Part shown: one piece after another, positions 1 through 11,248 of the stretch | How the letters are laid out: the number at the start of each line of letters is the position of its first letter | How positions within the stretch are numbered: position 1 is the stretch's first letter | Source of the DNA: Meconema thalassinum | Lineage: Eukaryota; Arthropoda; Insecta; Orthoptera; Tettigoniidae | Reading direction: 5' to 3' | NCBI GenBank assembly: GCA_946902985.2 | Contig: OX336390.1 | Location: forward strand, 528,940,861 to 529,004,860 | DNA: 64,000 bases | Position numbers and translations under genes: made by a program | Notes under the pieces: model-generated | Told to the model about the DNA's origin: nothing | The model's database searches: none | What the model saw: only the letters and a program-made list of their open reading frames with translations

Positions 1-1967
1 ATGACTGGATGGATGTAATAGGAATTGTGGACTTATGATTTTCATACCCATTCTGAATATTGATCAAGAAACAATATTACCTTCTAGCTGTGATGCAGAA
101 AGGCACCATGTAAAACTCTGTAATTTAAATTGTTATCCTTGACGCATGATCAAAGTCGCACCTCCAGTGTTTAAATCACAAACTTCAATGGCAGCTCCCT
201 GGTCCAGACGCTCTTACTGACCTAACGTTATCTGCTAAAACAGACTAGACTGAACTCGCCCCAATGGTTTATGAACACACAAGAGTTAGAAACACCATTC
301 TGCTACCCCTCACTGCCCCACCCCCTCAAACTGTGAACTCGGTAGCTGCTACCAGAGTCAATCAAGAGACTCGACTGAATTTTGAGTAGGGGCTTAAAAC
401 ATCACAAAGGAAGGGGGTGGCTATGGCCTCAAGAGGCCGCTCCGTAAATTAGAAAACATTGAGGTTGGTAGGTGGCAAAACATCAATTTGTTAACAGAAA
501 CAAACAAATACAGTACACAATTATAAATAGAAATATAACTTACTTAAATCTAGATATGGGGGGGGGGGGGGATGAATATGTCTACATGTAAATTTATGAA
601 CTATAAATTAGAGCTTTGGTATGTTTGACATTAGAAAATCTAAGCGATCAACAATGACCAAAGCCAAATGGGTATGGTAAAATAGACAAAACTTAAAATA
701 TAACAATGGGATGTAACTGTCTCACACTGATCTAACGCAAGCTGATACTACTCCTAAAATGTGAGCTTAAGGGTCTGAAATTAGAATGATTAAAGGGTTG
801 AAAATAGATTTTAAACTAAGCCAATAACAATATTAAAATTAACAGAGTTTCATATTCGTTAAGACACAAGCTCAAATAGAATAACCGCGTTTAGGAATAC
901 AGTCTAATGTAAAATTTAATGAGTTGCAGAGGGTTTTACAGCAAGAACTCGCGCATACACTTAGACATCACCAAATACACGAGGCCAGTATTCACAAAAG
1001 AACAATGGTTTTCCACACTGCCTCCCTTCCAACCTAAGCTAACACATCACAGGGCTACAAACCCAGCTTCACAAATCACAGGAGTGCTCAAAACGAAAGA
1101 AAATAAATCCTCAGCGCAGCCATCGAAAGCACAACGTAAAACCATCACAACGCATTAGGCTCGACACTCAAAAGCTTCACGAAGTTCCTCAAACTTACTC
1201 ACACCATGACTCAAATCATCACTCAATGCAACTCGCTTCCCACTAAAATTCACGAGAATAGCGTTACATTCAATGTGGTTACTAAATAAAAGGTGTTTTT
1301 TTAAATTGAAAATTCTAAACAAGAATCTTACTTAAAACAGACATTTCCCAAACTTTATATGATCAAAATGGTCAGCAGACAACATGCTGAAACACAAAAT
1401 TTTAGTAACTTTCGAACAATTTGTGTGGACTTTTTTTTCACAGTTCTGTGCTGCCTATATCCATAAACTACTACAACCTGTGAATCATGGATAGCTCTCA
1501 TAAATCTATGAAAGAAAAATTGAAATACGGACATCCAACATTGATCAGGAAAAGAGGGATAAAACATGAATAAAGGACAAAAGCAATGATACCATAGGTG
1601 CGGGTGGAGGGAGAGTTAAGAGGGAAAAACAGTGACAAACACATAAAAAGGATCTTAACTGCCAGAAACCTCACTGTCTTTGTAGCATTCAAGCCATCAA
1701 TCTGATCAATAGCTCTTCAATGCTATAACCCCTAATGAGCTCACTTTGAAGACTCAATCTCTTCAGAAAGTATTTCTATCACTCAGAACAGTGTTTAGTG
1801 AGGAGCATTCTTCAACATGATCTTCTGTCCGGAAAAAGATGGTGTAAGATAAAGTGAAAACCAGACAAAATGATAACAGAATCGTTAAAGTAGGAACTTA
1901 CTTTGTTGATATTTCTAATGGTTTATATGGTTCTTTTCTCCTTTAGTTCGTAACTTTGGTGTTGCAG
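1..1967. other. Non-coding DNA upstream of FAR exon
   Basis: I see no supported gene here. The stretch precedes a FAR internal exon and probably lies in that gene's preceding intron, because the exon starts with two bases of a split codon. It holds a run of about 12 G near 558 and an A/C-rich tract at about 900-1260. An open frame of about 79 codons in that tract shows no recognisable domain and is probably chance. Confidence 0.5.
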
Positions 1968-2400
1968 TGCTGTCATCATGGCGGGAGCCAGTGCCGGGCT
2001 GGGTGGATAGTCTGGCTGGACCGGCAGGTCTATTGGCAGCAGGTGGAAAGGGTTTGTTTCGCACCATATACTGTGATGGAAACAAGGTGGCTGATCTAAT
2101 TCCTGTGGATATAGCAGTAAATCTCACCATTTGTGCGGCATGGCAGACAGCCAGACTTCAGCCCAAGACTATCACTGTTTACAACTGCAGTTCCGGTCAG
2201 ATGAATCCCATCACCTGGAAGACTTTTTTAGACCTGTGTTCTGTCTATGTACACAAATATCCTCTGGCTGATGCAGTGTGGTACCCTGTGGATAGCATTG
2301 ATTCCTCTTGGGTTCGTAACATTGTATACACATTCGTTCTGCATGTGATCCCGGCTTATACAGTGGATTTCTACAGGAGGCTGACAGGCAAGAAGCCCAA
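1968..2400 (+). CDS. Fatty acyl-CoA reductase, internal exon (end of NAD-binding domain, start of FAR_C)
   Basis: FARs reduce fatty acyl-CoA to fatty alcohol with NADPH, usually at the ER or peroxisome membrane, for wax, cuticle hydrocarbon and pheromone synthesis. This exon encodes the family block starting LSSWREPVPGWVDSLAGPAG, then the GLFRTIYCDG and VADLIPVDIAVN motifs, VYNCSSGQMNPITW, and PAYTVDF...LTGKKP, in the order expected for the end of the Rossmann/SDR domain and entry into FAR_C. The acceptor is the AG at 1966-1967 (gttgcag) and the donor is gtaaga at 2401. The exon is 433 nt: two bases of a split codon, 143 codons, then AA. An alternative acceptor at 1945-1946 would add residues that do not fit the family. 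Earlier exons lie outside the window. There is no internal stop, so the gene looks functional. Confidence 0.93.
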
Positions 2401-3450
2401 GTAAGACATATTCTCATTGTGCTTCCAGTAGAACAGGGAACCAAGTGTGTGTGCACATGGACACAGTGCCGAGGGTGCATATCTGTAGGTTGTACAATCT
2501 CTCAAACAAAAGAATGAGTGTAGTCTTGGTATCTACATAGTTTTTCCTTCTTTCTACCTTTATTTCTACTAAGGATTGCAAAATGTTTGGAACAAATATT
2601 AACTGAACTTTATAACGGGATAGCATAAATGAGCATTCAATAGAAGCATCAGGGCACGTGATGTATGTCAGATATATTAATTCAACATTTTATGGCAATG
2701 TGATGATAAAACCGACTTAATTAATTCCTCTCTCTCACTTACCAGGGGGGCCACTGTGCTCATTCCATCGAATGGCTGGCTATCCTCTTGTTTCTAACTT
2801 CCTGCAAACTACTCATATCTATACCTATATCTATATCATTAACAGAAACACAACTAATACAGATACGTTTCGTACAAAGTTAACAAAGACAAATGCTTGC
2901 GACATTACATAAAGGAAGCTTTGGCACCAAGTAGGCTAATGGTGGTCGAGGCCACAGCATACTCGAACATGGATAAAGTAACCGATTTTAGGTGGATCGA
3001 TTCCCACCTTGGCCGATACTTTTAGCTTGCCAATTTTCGTTACCTTTTTAAAGGCTACTTGGTATTTCATTTCATTGTATGTACCGGTATTTACATGCCT
3101 GCACACGCTTTTCTATAGTAGGAAACAATTCTGCATCCATTAGACCATTGAAACGTCATAATGCATTATTATTATTATTTTGGATGAGCCAACTAAGATA
3201 CCACGACGTTCAACTTTTCAGCTTGGCGAGGGACTTGAAGTTTGCCCAATATTCGTTCATTCTCTGGCTATGTTCATCCTTTCTCTCTTTTGTCCAGATG
3301 GTGTCGGTTTTCTTACAGAATGGTCTGTCCTGAAACCTCTTCTGTTTTAAGCATCTTTCTGAAATATGATCGGTTTCTAATATCACTTTCCATTATCTTC
3401 AGTTAACATGGATGTCCTTGTTAACTTCTATTAGCCACGGTGTCACGGTC
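2401..3450. other. Intronic DNA, no gene seen
   Basis: AT-rich sequence without a supported coding region. The segment at about 2935-3000 has a weak tRNA box-B-like string (GGATCGATTCC) and may be an old SINE head, but I would not call it. Confidence 0.4.
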
Positions 3451-3453
3451 TTT

Positions 3454-3830
3454 CTATTCTCTCCCTAGTTGAGAAGCCGGTTTGTTAGTCTTGTTGGGTT
3501 CATCCTTGAGACATGTCCATAGAAAGCCAGTAGAATTGGCCATAACTGTGATTTTCTCAGCATATCTGTCCAGCTCCTGATTTGGTATTGTTCTGTACTC
3601 GTCATCTATTTTAACTGGTCCCAGTATTTTTCTCAGGATTTTCCTCTCCTGAATCTCCAGTTTGTCCATTAAACCTTTCCTGTTCAGTACCAAGCATTCT
3701 GTAGCATACAGGGCGAATAACTTCGGAGTAGTGCTTCAATTTGGTGTTGCGAGAGAGACACTTCTTTAACCTTTCGCACTCGAAATTCTTCAGCTGATCA
3801 CGCTCCCAATTCGTTGTTTTTTTTTTCCTA
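3454..3830 (-). pseudogene. LINE reverse transcriptase C-terminal fragment
   Basis: The minus strand reads a LINE C-terminal block. The strings RNTKLKHYSEVIRP and YATECLVLN are in neighbouring frames, followed by LEIQERKILRKILGP and EYRTIPNQEL. This is the region after the RT palm in RTE/BovB-like non-LTR elements. A frameshift separates the first string from the second near 3700, so the copy is dead. It is a different LINE family from the tandem pair that follows. Confidence 0.7.
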
Positions 3831-4464
3831 AAATTTTCTTAAGATACTTTTTGTGCCCCATCCAATATCTCTTTCAATGTTTCATTCGTTAAATATCCAT
3901 CATTGGAGGAGGCGGTGGTTGGAAACCTGAAGTCAAAGTATGCGGGAACTACATAAAATCTGCAGGAGTAAGCTTTCAGGTTACCCAGTCGGAGCTGTCA
4001 TTGTCCGATGAACCAGAGACTTTTTCAACTTCATATTCACTGGATATTTCTGAAGCAGCTGATACTCACTTCCTAAATTAAGTTCGCATTCACAATCATC
4101 TGCACTTCATTCAAAATCGCAATAATAATGGGACAGCTCTCCTACTTTATTTGCATGCGGCCATTTTTGCGCATTTCGGCTATAAAGGCACAGTGCTCTA
4201 TATAGGTTCTAAGGATTGTCAGCCCACAGTATCCTAAGAATTATGTTCAGAAGGCCATGGATTCTGTAAATTCTATGTAGATATTGTCCGATATTAGCTA
4301 TCTGGCGTTAAAACTCGCTAATCTTGGGGGTTGTTTCATTAGACTGTGATGTGCGAGGGTCCATGTGAGTGTGCCTGGTGACAGACTGTTTAAGTGGTAG
4401 TATTTTGTTGTTGGTAGAACTAAAGTATTTTTAGTATTTTTGTTAGTAGAATTGCTCTTTACTT

Positions 4465-4495
4465 ATTCTGAAAGGGAGTAGCAGCCTTTCAGAAT
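4465..4495 (+). other. Hairpin in LINE leader
   Basis: Arms attctgaaagg and cctttcagaat form an 11-bp perfect stem around a 9-nt loop. Copy 2 keeps a version of it at about 7757-7783, so it is a feature of the family leader and may act in the RNA. Confidence 0.6.
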
Positions 4496-4650
4496 AAATC
4501 AATTCTTTACTAGTCTTATATACGGTTAAGATATTGATAATATAAGCCAAATAATGGCTACACTGCGTCCTGCTGCACGGCTGAAAGCAACGGGAAACTA
4601 CAGCCGTATGCTATTCCCGAGGATATGCACCTCTCTATGCATAATTACAT

Positions 4651-7600
4651 GTGATGATGGCCTCCTCCCTTGTAAAATTTCAATCCGGAGGTAAACTAGT
4701 CCCCCGTTCGGATCTCCGGGTGGGGACTACTCGAGAGGGGGTTAACATCACAGAAGTGACAAAGAGGAAATCTGACATTCTACGGATCGGAGCGTGGAAT
4801 GTTAGAAGTCTGCTAGGAAGTGGAAGGTTTGAAAACTTAGAAAGGGAAATGGATAGGTTGAGGTTGGAGTTGGTTGGGATTAGTGAAATGCGCTGGCAGG
4901 AAGAACGGGACTTTTGGTCAGGAGACTATAGGGTCATTAGCACTAAATCAAACAATGGCCAAGCAGAGGTTGGCCTCATATTGAGTAGGAAACTTGGACA
5001 GCGGGTGGAATATTATGAGCAATATAGTGAACGGATTATTGTAGCAAAATTCAATACTAAACCTACCTGCACCACAGTGGTACAAGTCTATATGCCTACC
5101 AGTCAAGCTGATGATGAGGATGTTGAAAAGGTCTACGAAGAAATAGACGAAATTCTGAGGTATATCAAGGGTGATGAAAATGTTATAGTAATGGGAGATT
5201 GGAATGCTGTGGTAGGAAAAGGGAGAGAAGGGAAGATAGTAGGAGATTTCGGATTAGGTGAAAGGAATGATCGAGGAAGCAGGCTGGTAGAATTCTGCAC
5301 CGAGCATGAATTGGTCATAGCTAACACCTTATTCAATAACCACAATAGAAGAATATACACATGGATGAGACCAGGAGATACAGGGCGTTACCAAATCGAC
5401 TTCATTATGGTCAAGCAGAGGTTTCGAAACCAGATTTTGGATTGTAAAACATATCCTGGTGCTGACATAAACTCTGACCACAATCTGGTTTTAATGAAAT
5501 GCAGATTAAAGTTGAAGAAACTGAAGAAAAGTCAAAAGTCAAAAAGGTGGGCAATAGTCAGACTGAAAGAGAAGGATGTAAACGAAAGATTCAAGAAGAG
5601 TATAAAGGAAGGACTAATGAAAAACCCTAAACAAACTTCAATTGCAGACGAATGGGCACTTTTGAAGAATGAAATAACAACATCCACAGAAGAAAACATT
5701 GGTAGGAAAGAAAGAATAGGTAGAAAACCGTGGATCACTCAGGATATACTAGAATTGATGGATGAAAGGCGGAAACACAAGTATGTAAGAGATGAAAAGG
5801 GGAAAGCAGAATACAGACGTCTGAGAAATGAGGTTAACAAGAAGTGCAAGGAAGCGAAAGAAGAATGGTTGAAAGAGAAATGTGCAGGTATAGAAAATTG
5901 TCTGAAATTAGGAAAAGTAGACACAGCTTATCGAAGGATTAAGAATACTTTTGGGGAAAAGAAGACTAAGTGCTGTAATATTAAGGACACAAATGGAAAG
6001 CCTCTAACAGATAGGGAAGAAAAGGTTGAGAGGTGGAAAGCTTACATAGAGAGTTTGTATAAGGGAAAGGAGATTGAGAATCATGTAATGGAAAGGGAGG
6101 AGGAAATTGATGAGGATGCGAAAGGAGATTTAATATTGAGATCAGAATTTGATAGAGCTTTGGAAGACTTAAGCAGGAACAATATCAAATATTATTACAA
6201 TAATAAATTATGAAGTATTCTTATTAAGCACCAGGCATAGATGATATACCGATTGAGTTGCTACGCTGCATAGGAGATGAAGGTCTGATCAGGTTATTTC
6301 ACTTGTAGGATTTATGAGACAGGTGAGGTACCCCCTGATTTCAAGAAGAATGTTATCATCCCTATACCAAAGAAAGTGGGAGATGACAGATGTGAAGATT
6401 ACCGTACAATCAGCTTGATTACTCATGCTTCAAAGATCCTGTCTAGAATAATTTACAAGAGGATTGAAAGCCAGATAGAAACGGAGTTGGGTGAAGACCA
6501 GTTTGGTTTCAGGAGAAATGTAGGAACAAGGGAAGCTGTACTAAGTCTTAGGCTGATTTTGGAAGGTAGAATAAGGAAAGATAAGAGAACGTTCATGGCC
6601 TTTGTAGACTTAGAAAAGGCTTTTGATAACGTTGATTGGACTAAATTGTTTGACATTTTGAAATCGATTGGAATAAAGTACAGGGATAGGAGGGTGATTT
6701 ACAATCTATACAGAAACCAGACAGCAGTCATTCGAGTTGAAGGACATGAGAGAGAAGCTGGTATTCAGAAAGGTGTAAGGCAAGGCTGCAACTTATCACC
6801 CATACTTTTCAATCTTTACATTGAACAAGCAATGAAGGAAATTAGAGAAAAATGTAAAGTGGGAGTGAAGATTCAAGGAGAAATAATTTCAACTCTGAGA
6901 TTTGCTGATGACATAGTCATCTTGGCCGACAAGCCTGAGGATTTGAATGAGTTTTTGAATGGTATGGACTCCGTCTTACGGAAAGAATTCATGATGAAAA
7001 TTAATAAATGTAAAACAAAAATACTGGAATGCAGCCGAAATAAATCAGAAACCTCTATGGAGATCAAATTGGCAGGTGAAAAGCTGAAGGAAGTAGGAGA
7101 CTTCTGTTACTTAGGAAGCAGAATAACCAGTGATGGACGAAGCAAAGAGGATATAAAAAGTAGGTTGGCTCAGGCAAAGAAAGCATTTCTACAAAAAAGG
7201 AATCTGCTGACATCGAATATAGATTTAGGTATTAGGAAGTCATTTTTGAAAGCCTTTGTCTGGAGCGTGGCGCTCTATGGAAGTGAAACTTGGACTATTG
7301 GTGTAGCAGAAAAGAGGAGAATTGAAGCATTTGAAATGTGGTGTTACAGGAGAATGATGAAGATCAGATGGGTAGATAGGGTTACAAACAAAGAGGTATT
7401 AAGACGAGTGGGAGAGGAGAGATGTTTCTGGCGACTGCTAATGAAGAGAAGAGATAGGTTGGTAGGACACATACTAAGACACCCAGGAATAGCAAGCTTA
7501 GTTATGGAAGGAAGGGTCGAGGACAAGAACTGTAGGTGTAGACCAAGGTTAGAATATGTTAAACAGATTGCCTCGGATGTACTGTGTGGTAGCTATGTAG

Positions 7601-7665
7601 AGATGAAACGATTAGCTCAGGACAGGGAGGCATGGAGAGCTGCATCAAACCAGTCAAAAGACTGA
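4651..7665 (+). pseudogene. LINE endonuclease-reverse transcriptase, broken ORF
   Basis: The first part (4651-6213) is an apurinic-type endonuclease: IGAWNVRSLLGSGR near the N-terminus, VGISEMRW, VIVMGDWNAVVG, and the terminal SDHNLV motif. The second part (to 7665) is the reverse transcriptase: FGFRRNVGTREA, the first catalytic Asp in AFVDLEKAFDNVDW, GVRQGCNLSPILFNLY, the catalytic FADDIVILAD, FCYLGSRI, LYGSETW, and a C-terminal GRPRLEYVKQI block. An AT-rich insertion of about 42 nt after codon Asn at 6183 ends the first frame. A TAG at 6306, created by a 5-nt deletion relative to copy 2, separates it from the intact RT frame. The family resembles RTE elements often mislabelled as craniofacial development protein 2. 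Confidence 0.88.
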
Positions 7666-7683
7666 AGACTCAAACAACAACAG

Positions 7684-9137
7684 AAGAATTTTAGTACGGT
7701 GTTTGGTTGTTAGTAGAAGGTTAGTATTTTGTTAGTAGAATTGCTCAATTATTTCTGAAGGCGAGTAGCAGCCTTTCAGAATAAATCAATTCTTTACTTG
7801 TCTTATAGACGGTAAAGATATTGATATTATTAGCTAACTCATGGCTACACTTCGTTCTGCTGCACGGCTCGCAACGGGAAACTACAGCCGTAATGTTATT
7901 CCCGAGGATATGCACCTCTCTATGCATAATTACATGTGATGATGTCCTCCTCTCTTGTAAAATTCCAATCCGGAGGTAAACTAGTCCCCCGTTCGGATCT
8001 CCGGGTGGGGACTACTCGAGAGAGGGTTAGCATCACAGAAGTGACAAAGAGGAACTCTGACATTCTACGGATCGGAGCGTGGAATTTTAGGAGTCTGCTA
8101 GGCAGTGGAATGTTAGAAAGAGAAATGGATAGGTTGAGGTTGGATTTGGTTGGGATTAGTGAAATGTGCTGGCAGGAAGAACAGAAATCTTGGTCAGGAG
8201 ATTATAGGGTCTTTATCACTTAATCAAACAACGGCCTGCGGGTGGAATATTATGAGCAATATAGAGAACGGATAAGTGTAGATAAAATGAATACAAAACC
8301 TACGTGCACCAAAATGGTACAAGTCTATATGCCTACAATTCAAGCTGATGATGAAAATTTTGAATAGGTCTACGAAGAAATAGATGAAATTCTGAGGTAT
8401 GTCAAGGGTGATGAAAATGATACAGTAAAGGGAGATTGGAATGCTATGGTAGGAAAAGGAAGAGAAGTGAAGATAGGCCTAGTAGGAGATTTCAGATTAG
8501 GTGAAAGGAATGACCGAGGAAGCAATCTGATGGAATTCTGAAACGAGCATGAGTTGGTCACAGTTAAAACCTTATTCAATAGCCACAATAAAAGAATATA
8601 CACATGGACGAGACCAGGAGATACAGGGCGTTACCAAATCGACTTCATTATGGTCAAGCAGAAATTTCGAACCCAGATTTTGGATTGCAAAACATATCCC
8701 GGTGCTGACATGAAAAATGACCACAATCTGGTTGTGTGAAATGCAGATTAAAGTGGAAGAAACTGAAGAAAAGTCAAAAGCCAAAAATGTGGGCAATAGA
8801 TATACTTGAATTAATGGATGAAAGGCGGAAACACAAGAATGTAGGAGATGAAAAGGGGAAAGCAGAATACAGACGTCTGAGAAATGAGGTTAACAAGAAG
8901 TGAAAGGAAGCGAAAGAAGAATGGCTGAAAGAGAAATGTGCAGGTATAGAAAATTGTCTGAAATTAGGACACAGCTTATCGAAGGATTAAGAAGACTAAG
9001 TCCTGCAATATTATGGACACAGATGGACACAGATAGGCATAGATGATATACCGATTGAGTTGCTACGCTGCATAGGTGATGATGGTCTGGTAGGGTTATT
9101 TCACTTGGTGTGTAGGATTTATGAGACAGGTGAGGTA
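7684..9137 (+). mobile_element. RTE-like LINE, copy 2, 3'-truncated and decayed
   Basis: It begins directly after the CAA tail of copy 1 with the same leader and the same ORF start (MMMSSSLVKFQSGG at 7936). Endonuclease motifs remain recognisable, including RPGDTGRYQIDFIM near 8620. There are stops near 8221 and 8367 and several deletions, one large around 8790-9030. Homology ends at about 9137, shortly before the RT core, so the RT and 3' end are missing. It is head-to-tail with copy 1. Confidence 0.85.
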
Positions 9138-9432
9138 CTGAACTCGAATTCACCCCAGCATCAGCCATTGACTGAGCCGAGGATCGAACCGACTTGCGAA
9201 CCAATTGATGTAAGAAGTGGAATTTGGAATTGGAAAATTATTTTATTCATATATATATATATATATATATTATAGGAAGTGAATAAAAGCATATTGGCAA
9301 CTTTTTGGAAAATTTTCAGAAGATTTGGAAAGAATTAAATTGGGAATATTTCAGTGAATGATAATTTAACCAAGGGAGAGTCAGATCATTCGATACTGGA
9401 ATATGACCAAGGCTTCAAGTTAGCAAGCCTAA
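9138..9432. other. Short spacer with possible SINE head and (AT)n
   Basis: The minus strand at about 9165-9190 has a box-B-like GGTTCGATCCT, so this may be a decayed tRNA-derived SINE head. An (AT)n run lies at about 9249-9270. No gene is seen. Confidence 0.35.
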
Positions 9433-9621
9433 TGCCCGTTGCTCACGGTAAAATGTTTCTTAAATTTATTTTACAACTAATTTTATAAAAATTTGACGAA
9501 AGCAAGCTGTGTTGTTCACGGTAAAATTATTTTATAAAATCCGTGGATGTATCAGGATCGCCATCTACCGATAAACTTCTGAACCAAGAATCAGCTGTTC
9601 AACACACATTGGTTTGAGAGT

Positions 9622-9950
9622 ATGGCTCCAACAAACAAAGCAAACATTGCAAAAATTGCTGCTTTAGCTACAATTAAATGTCGTACAATGGTAAAAAGGA
9701 AGAAAAGAAATGCTAGGAAGTCCTGGACTCGGGAATGGATAACAAGAAGAGAAGAGTAGAGGAATACTCTCCTTGGTCGAAAATGAGTTTAGGTTAGAAA
9801 TCAGAATTCATATAGGAATTTTCTAAGAATGGAGGAAAGCAGTTTTAAAAAAACTCCTAGATCTCGTTGGTCCCAAAATTATTCGACAGGACACTTAACA
9901 TGAGGCAAGGCATTTCTCCAGAAATGAGACTGCAAGTGAGTTCGAAACCT
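9622..9950 (+). pseudogene. Harbinger transposase, N-terminal fragment
   Basis: From the ATG at 9622 the frame encodes a basic start, then KSWTREWITRREE. After stop codons it continues with YRNFLRMEESSFKK, LLDLVGPKII and MRQGISPEMRLQV in two adjacent frames. This is the conserved N-terminal order of HARBI1-like nucleases (RPW-like motif, NFLRM, LL..V.P.I, MR..I.PE.RL). The DDE catalytic domain is missing because of internal deletion, so no active enzyme can be made. Confidence 0.8.
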
Positions 9951-10145
9951 GTTTATATTCGCCTTCACATCAGCCTGGCCTGTGTTCGGTCGAATTTGTG
10001 AAACATATTCGGCGATTGAGATTTCTGCCTCCCTTCTTGCATTTCTATTGTGGTATATGGGCGTTTTAACCTCATACAAACACTGATATTTCTGGTACTC
10101 GTCCAGTAAAACACTAACAGCTTGGGAGCCCGTATCACACGACAC
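9950..10145 (-). pseudogene. MADF/Myb-like accessory protein fragment of the Harbinger element
   Basis: The minus strand encodes VLLDEYQKYQCLYEVK followed by YHNRNARREAEISIAEY, resembling the MADF/SANT DNA-binding fold of the second PIF/Harbinger protein, which helps the transposase reach DNA and the nucleus. It converges on the transposase remnant. The deletion junction near 9950 removed both C-termini. The open frame continues to 9879, but that part is antisense transposase. Confidence 0.65.
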
Positions 10146-10495
10146 TAGTTAGTATGAAAGCTTCTACCAGTACTGGTGAACACGCTGGTATAGACGCGTC
10201 TAGCACCGGGTGATATGTACCTTCCATGCTAGGTTCTGCCTTCGATAATAGCTTCCATACAACTCACGAAATTGAACAGGTGCCATTTTTCTTGGCAGTT
10301 TTCATGGAAGTTTGAGTACAACAACCAATCGGATTGCTTTTCTCGTTCAGGTAGATTTCCTAGGGGCAACATAAACAAGTAGATTTGTTATGTGGGTACG
10401 CCTACGAATAAATACATCAGAATTAAACTATATTTTCTTTAAACGGCGTCTGTGTGATAGGCGCTAGCTATATCCAGTAAATACAGAACGTGTCA

Positions 10496-10497
<2 letters not shown>

Positions 10498-10527
<30 letters not shown>
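10498..10527. repeat. (ATT)n microsatellite
   Basis: About ten units of a trinucleotide repeat (written TTA/ATT) inside the Harbinger element. Confidence 0.9.
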
Positions 10528-10689
10528 TGGGATAAATATTTAACTATTTAAATTCTTATAGTTATCACGAATGGTATCCGTCCATGGTTACAGTATTTAG
10601 GGAAAATAAGAATTTGAAATGGGAGAAAACACAAAACAAAGTTGCAATATTGCTGTACGACGTAAGGAGGAAATTATAAAATAATTAAA

Positions 10690-10790
10690 AGGAAGTAAAA
10701 ATCTCCGCCGCTGGATAGCCTTTAACCCGGGATCTTCAAATCAGCAAGCGAGCGCAATACCACTAGCACACTTCTCCAACTGCCTATACA
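10690..10790 (-). mobile_element. tRNA-derived SINE head inside the Harbinger element
   Basis: On the minus strand, GCTAGTGGTATTGCGCTCGC followed by ATCCCGGGTTAAAGGCTA resembles boxes A and B of a tRNA-derived pol III promoter. Only the head is recognisable, so boundaries are approximate. Confidence 0.5.
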
Positions 10791-11248
10791 GCAATTTGTT
10801 GCGCTTCTTATCAGCGCGTATGGTTAAATATCCAATTATTACAATTATATCTTAAATATTGATTGGAATGAATTCTTTCAGTACCACGCATGTTTTCAAA
10901 TGTACTTAAAGCAAGTTTCATGACCGCTTTGCGTTAATAATGCGAATCGACTATAAATTTTACCCCCAAACGACAACCGTCCTCCATGTTTTATTTTCGA
11001 AGAGTTTGTTTACAAGCGAGCTTCACAATCTTCTCACCACGTGGCGCCAGCATCATCTTCATGTCAGCTTCCCTGATTGGTTCGTTTCGTAAAATTAATT
11101 TTACGGAATAGAACATGCCCTATTTTATGGAAAATTTTATCAAAGGTTTTATAAACTTGAATTTGACCGTGAGCAACATAAATTTTATAAAATTAAATTA
11201 CTGTACAATAAATTTGAAGGAAAATTTTACCGTGAGCAACGGGCATAA

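Larger units (their letters stand above)
4390..7683 (+). mobile_element. RTE-like LINE, near full length, copy 1
   Basis: A non-LTR retrotransposon with a 5' leader of about 260 nt, an endonuclease-RT coding region and a very short 3' end finishing in a CAA-repeat tail (ctcaaacaacaacag). The 5' boundary is estimated by aligning its leader to copy 2, which starts immediately after this tail. The leader contains a hairpin at 4465-4495. Two lesions (an AT-rich insertion near 6184-6225 and a 5-nt deletion near 6305 relative to copy 2) break what was presumably a single long ORF. Confidence 0.88.
9433..11245 (+). mobile_element. PIF/Harbinger-type DNA transposon, internally deleted
   Basis: The ends are inverted: TGCCCGTTGCTCACGGTAAA at the left and its reverse complement at the right. 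Further inside, a second copy of the GTTGCTCACGGT motif occurs at each end (as GTTGTTCACGGT on the left). The direct repeat TAA flanks both sides (9430-9432 and 11246-11248), the TWA target duplication expected of PIF/Harbinger. Inside are remnants of the two genes typical of this superfamily in convergent order. The total is 1,813 bp; an autonomous element would be larger. Confidence 0.87.
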
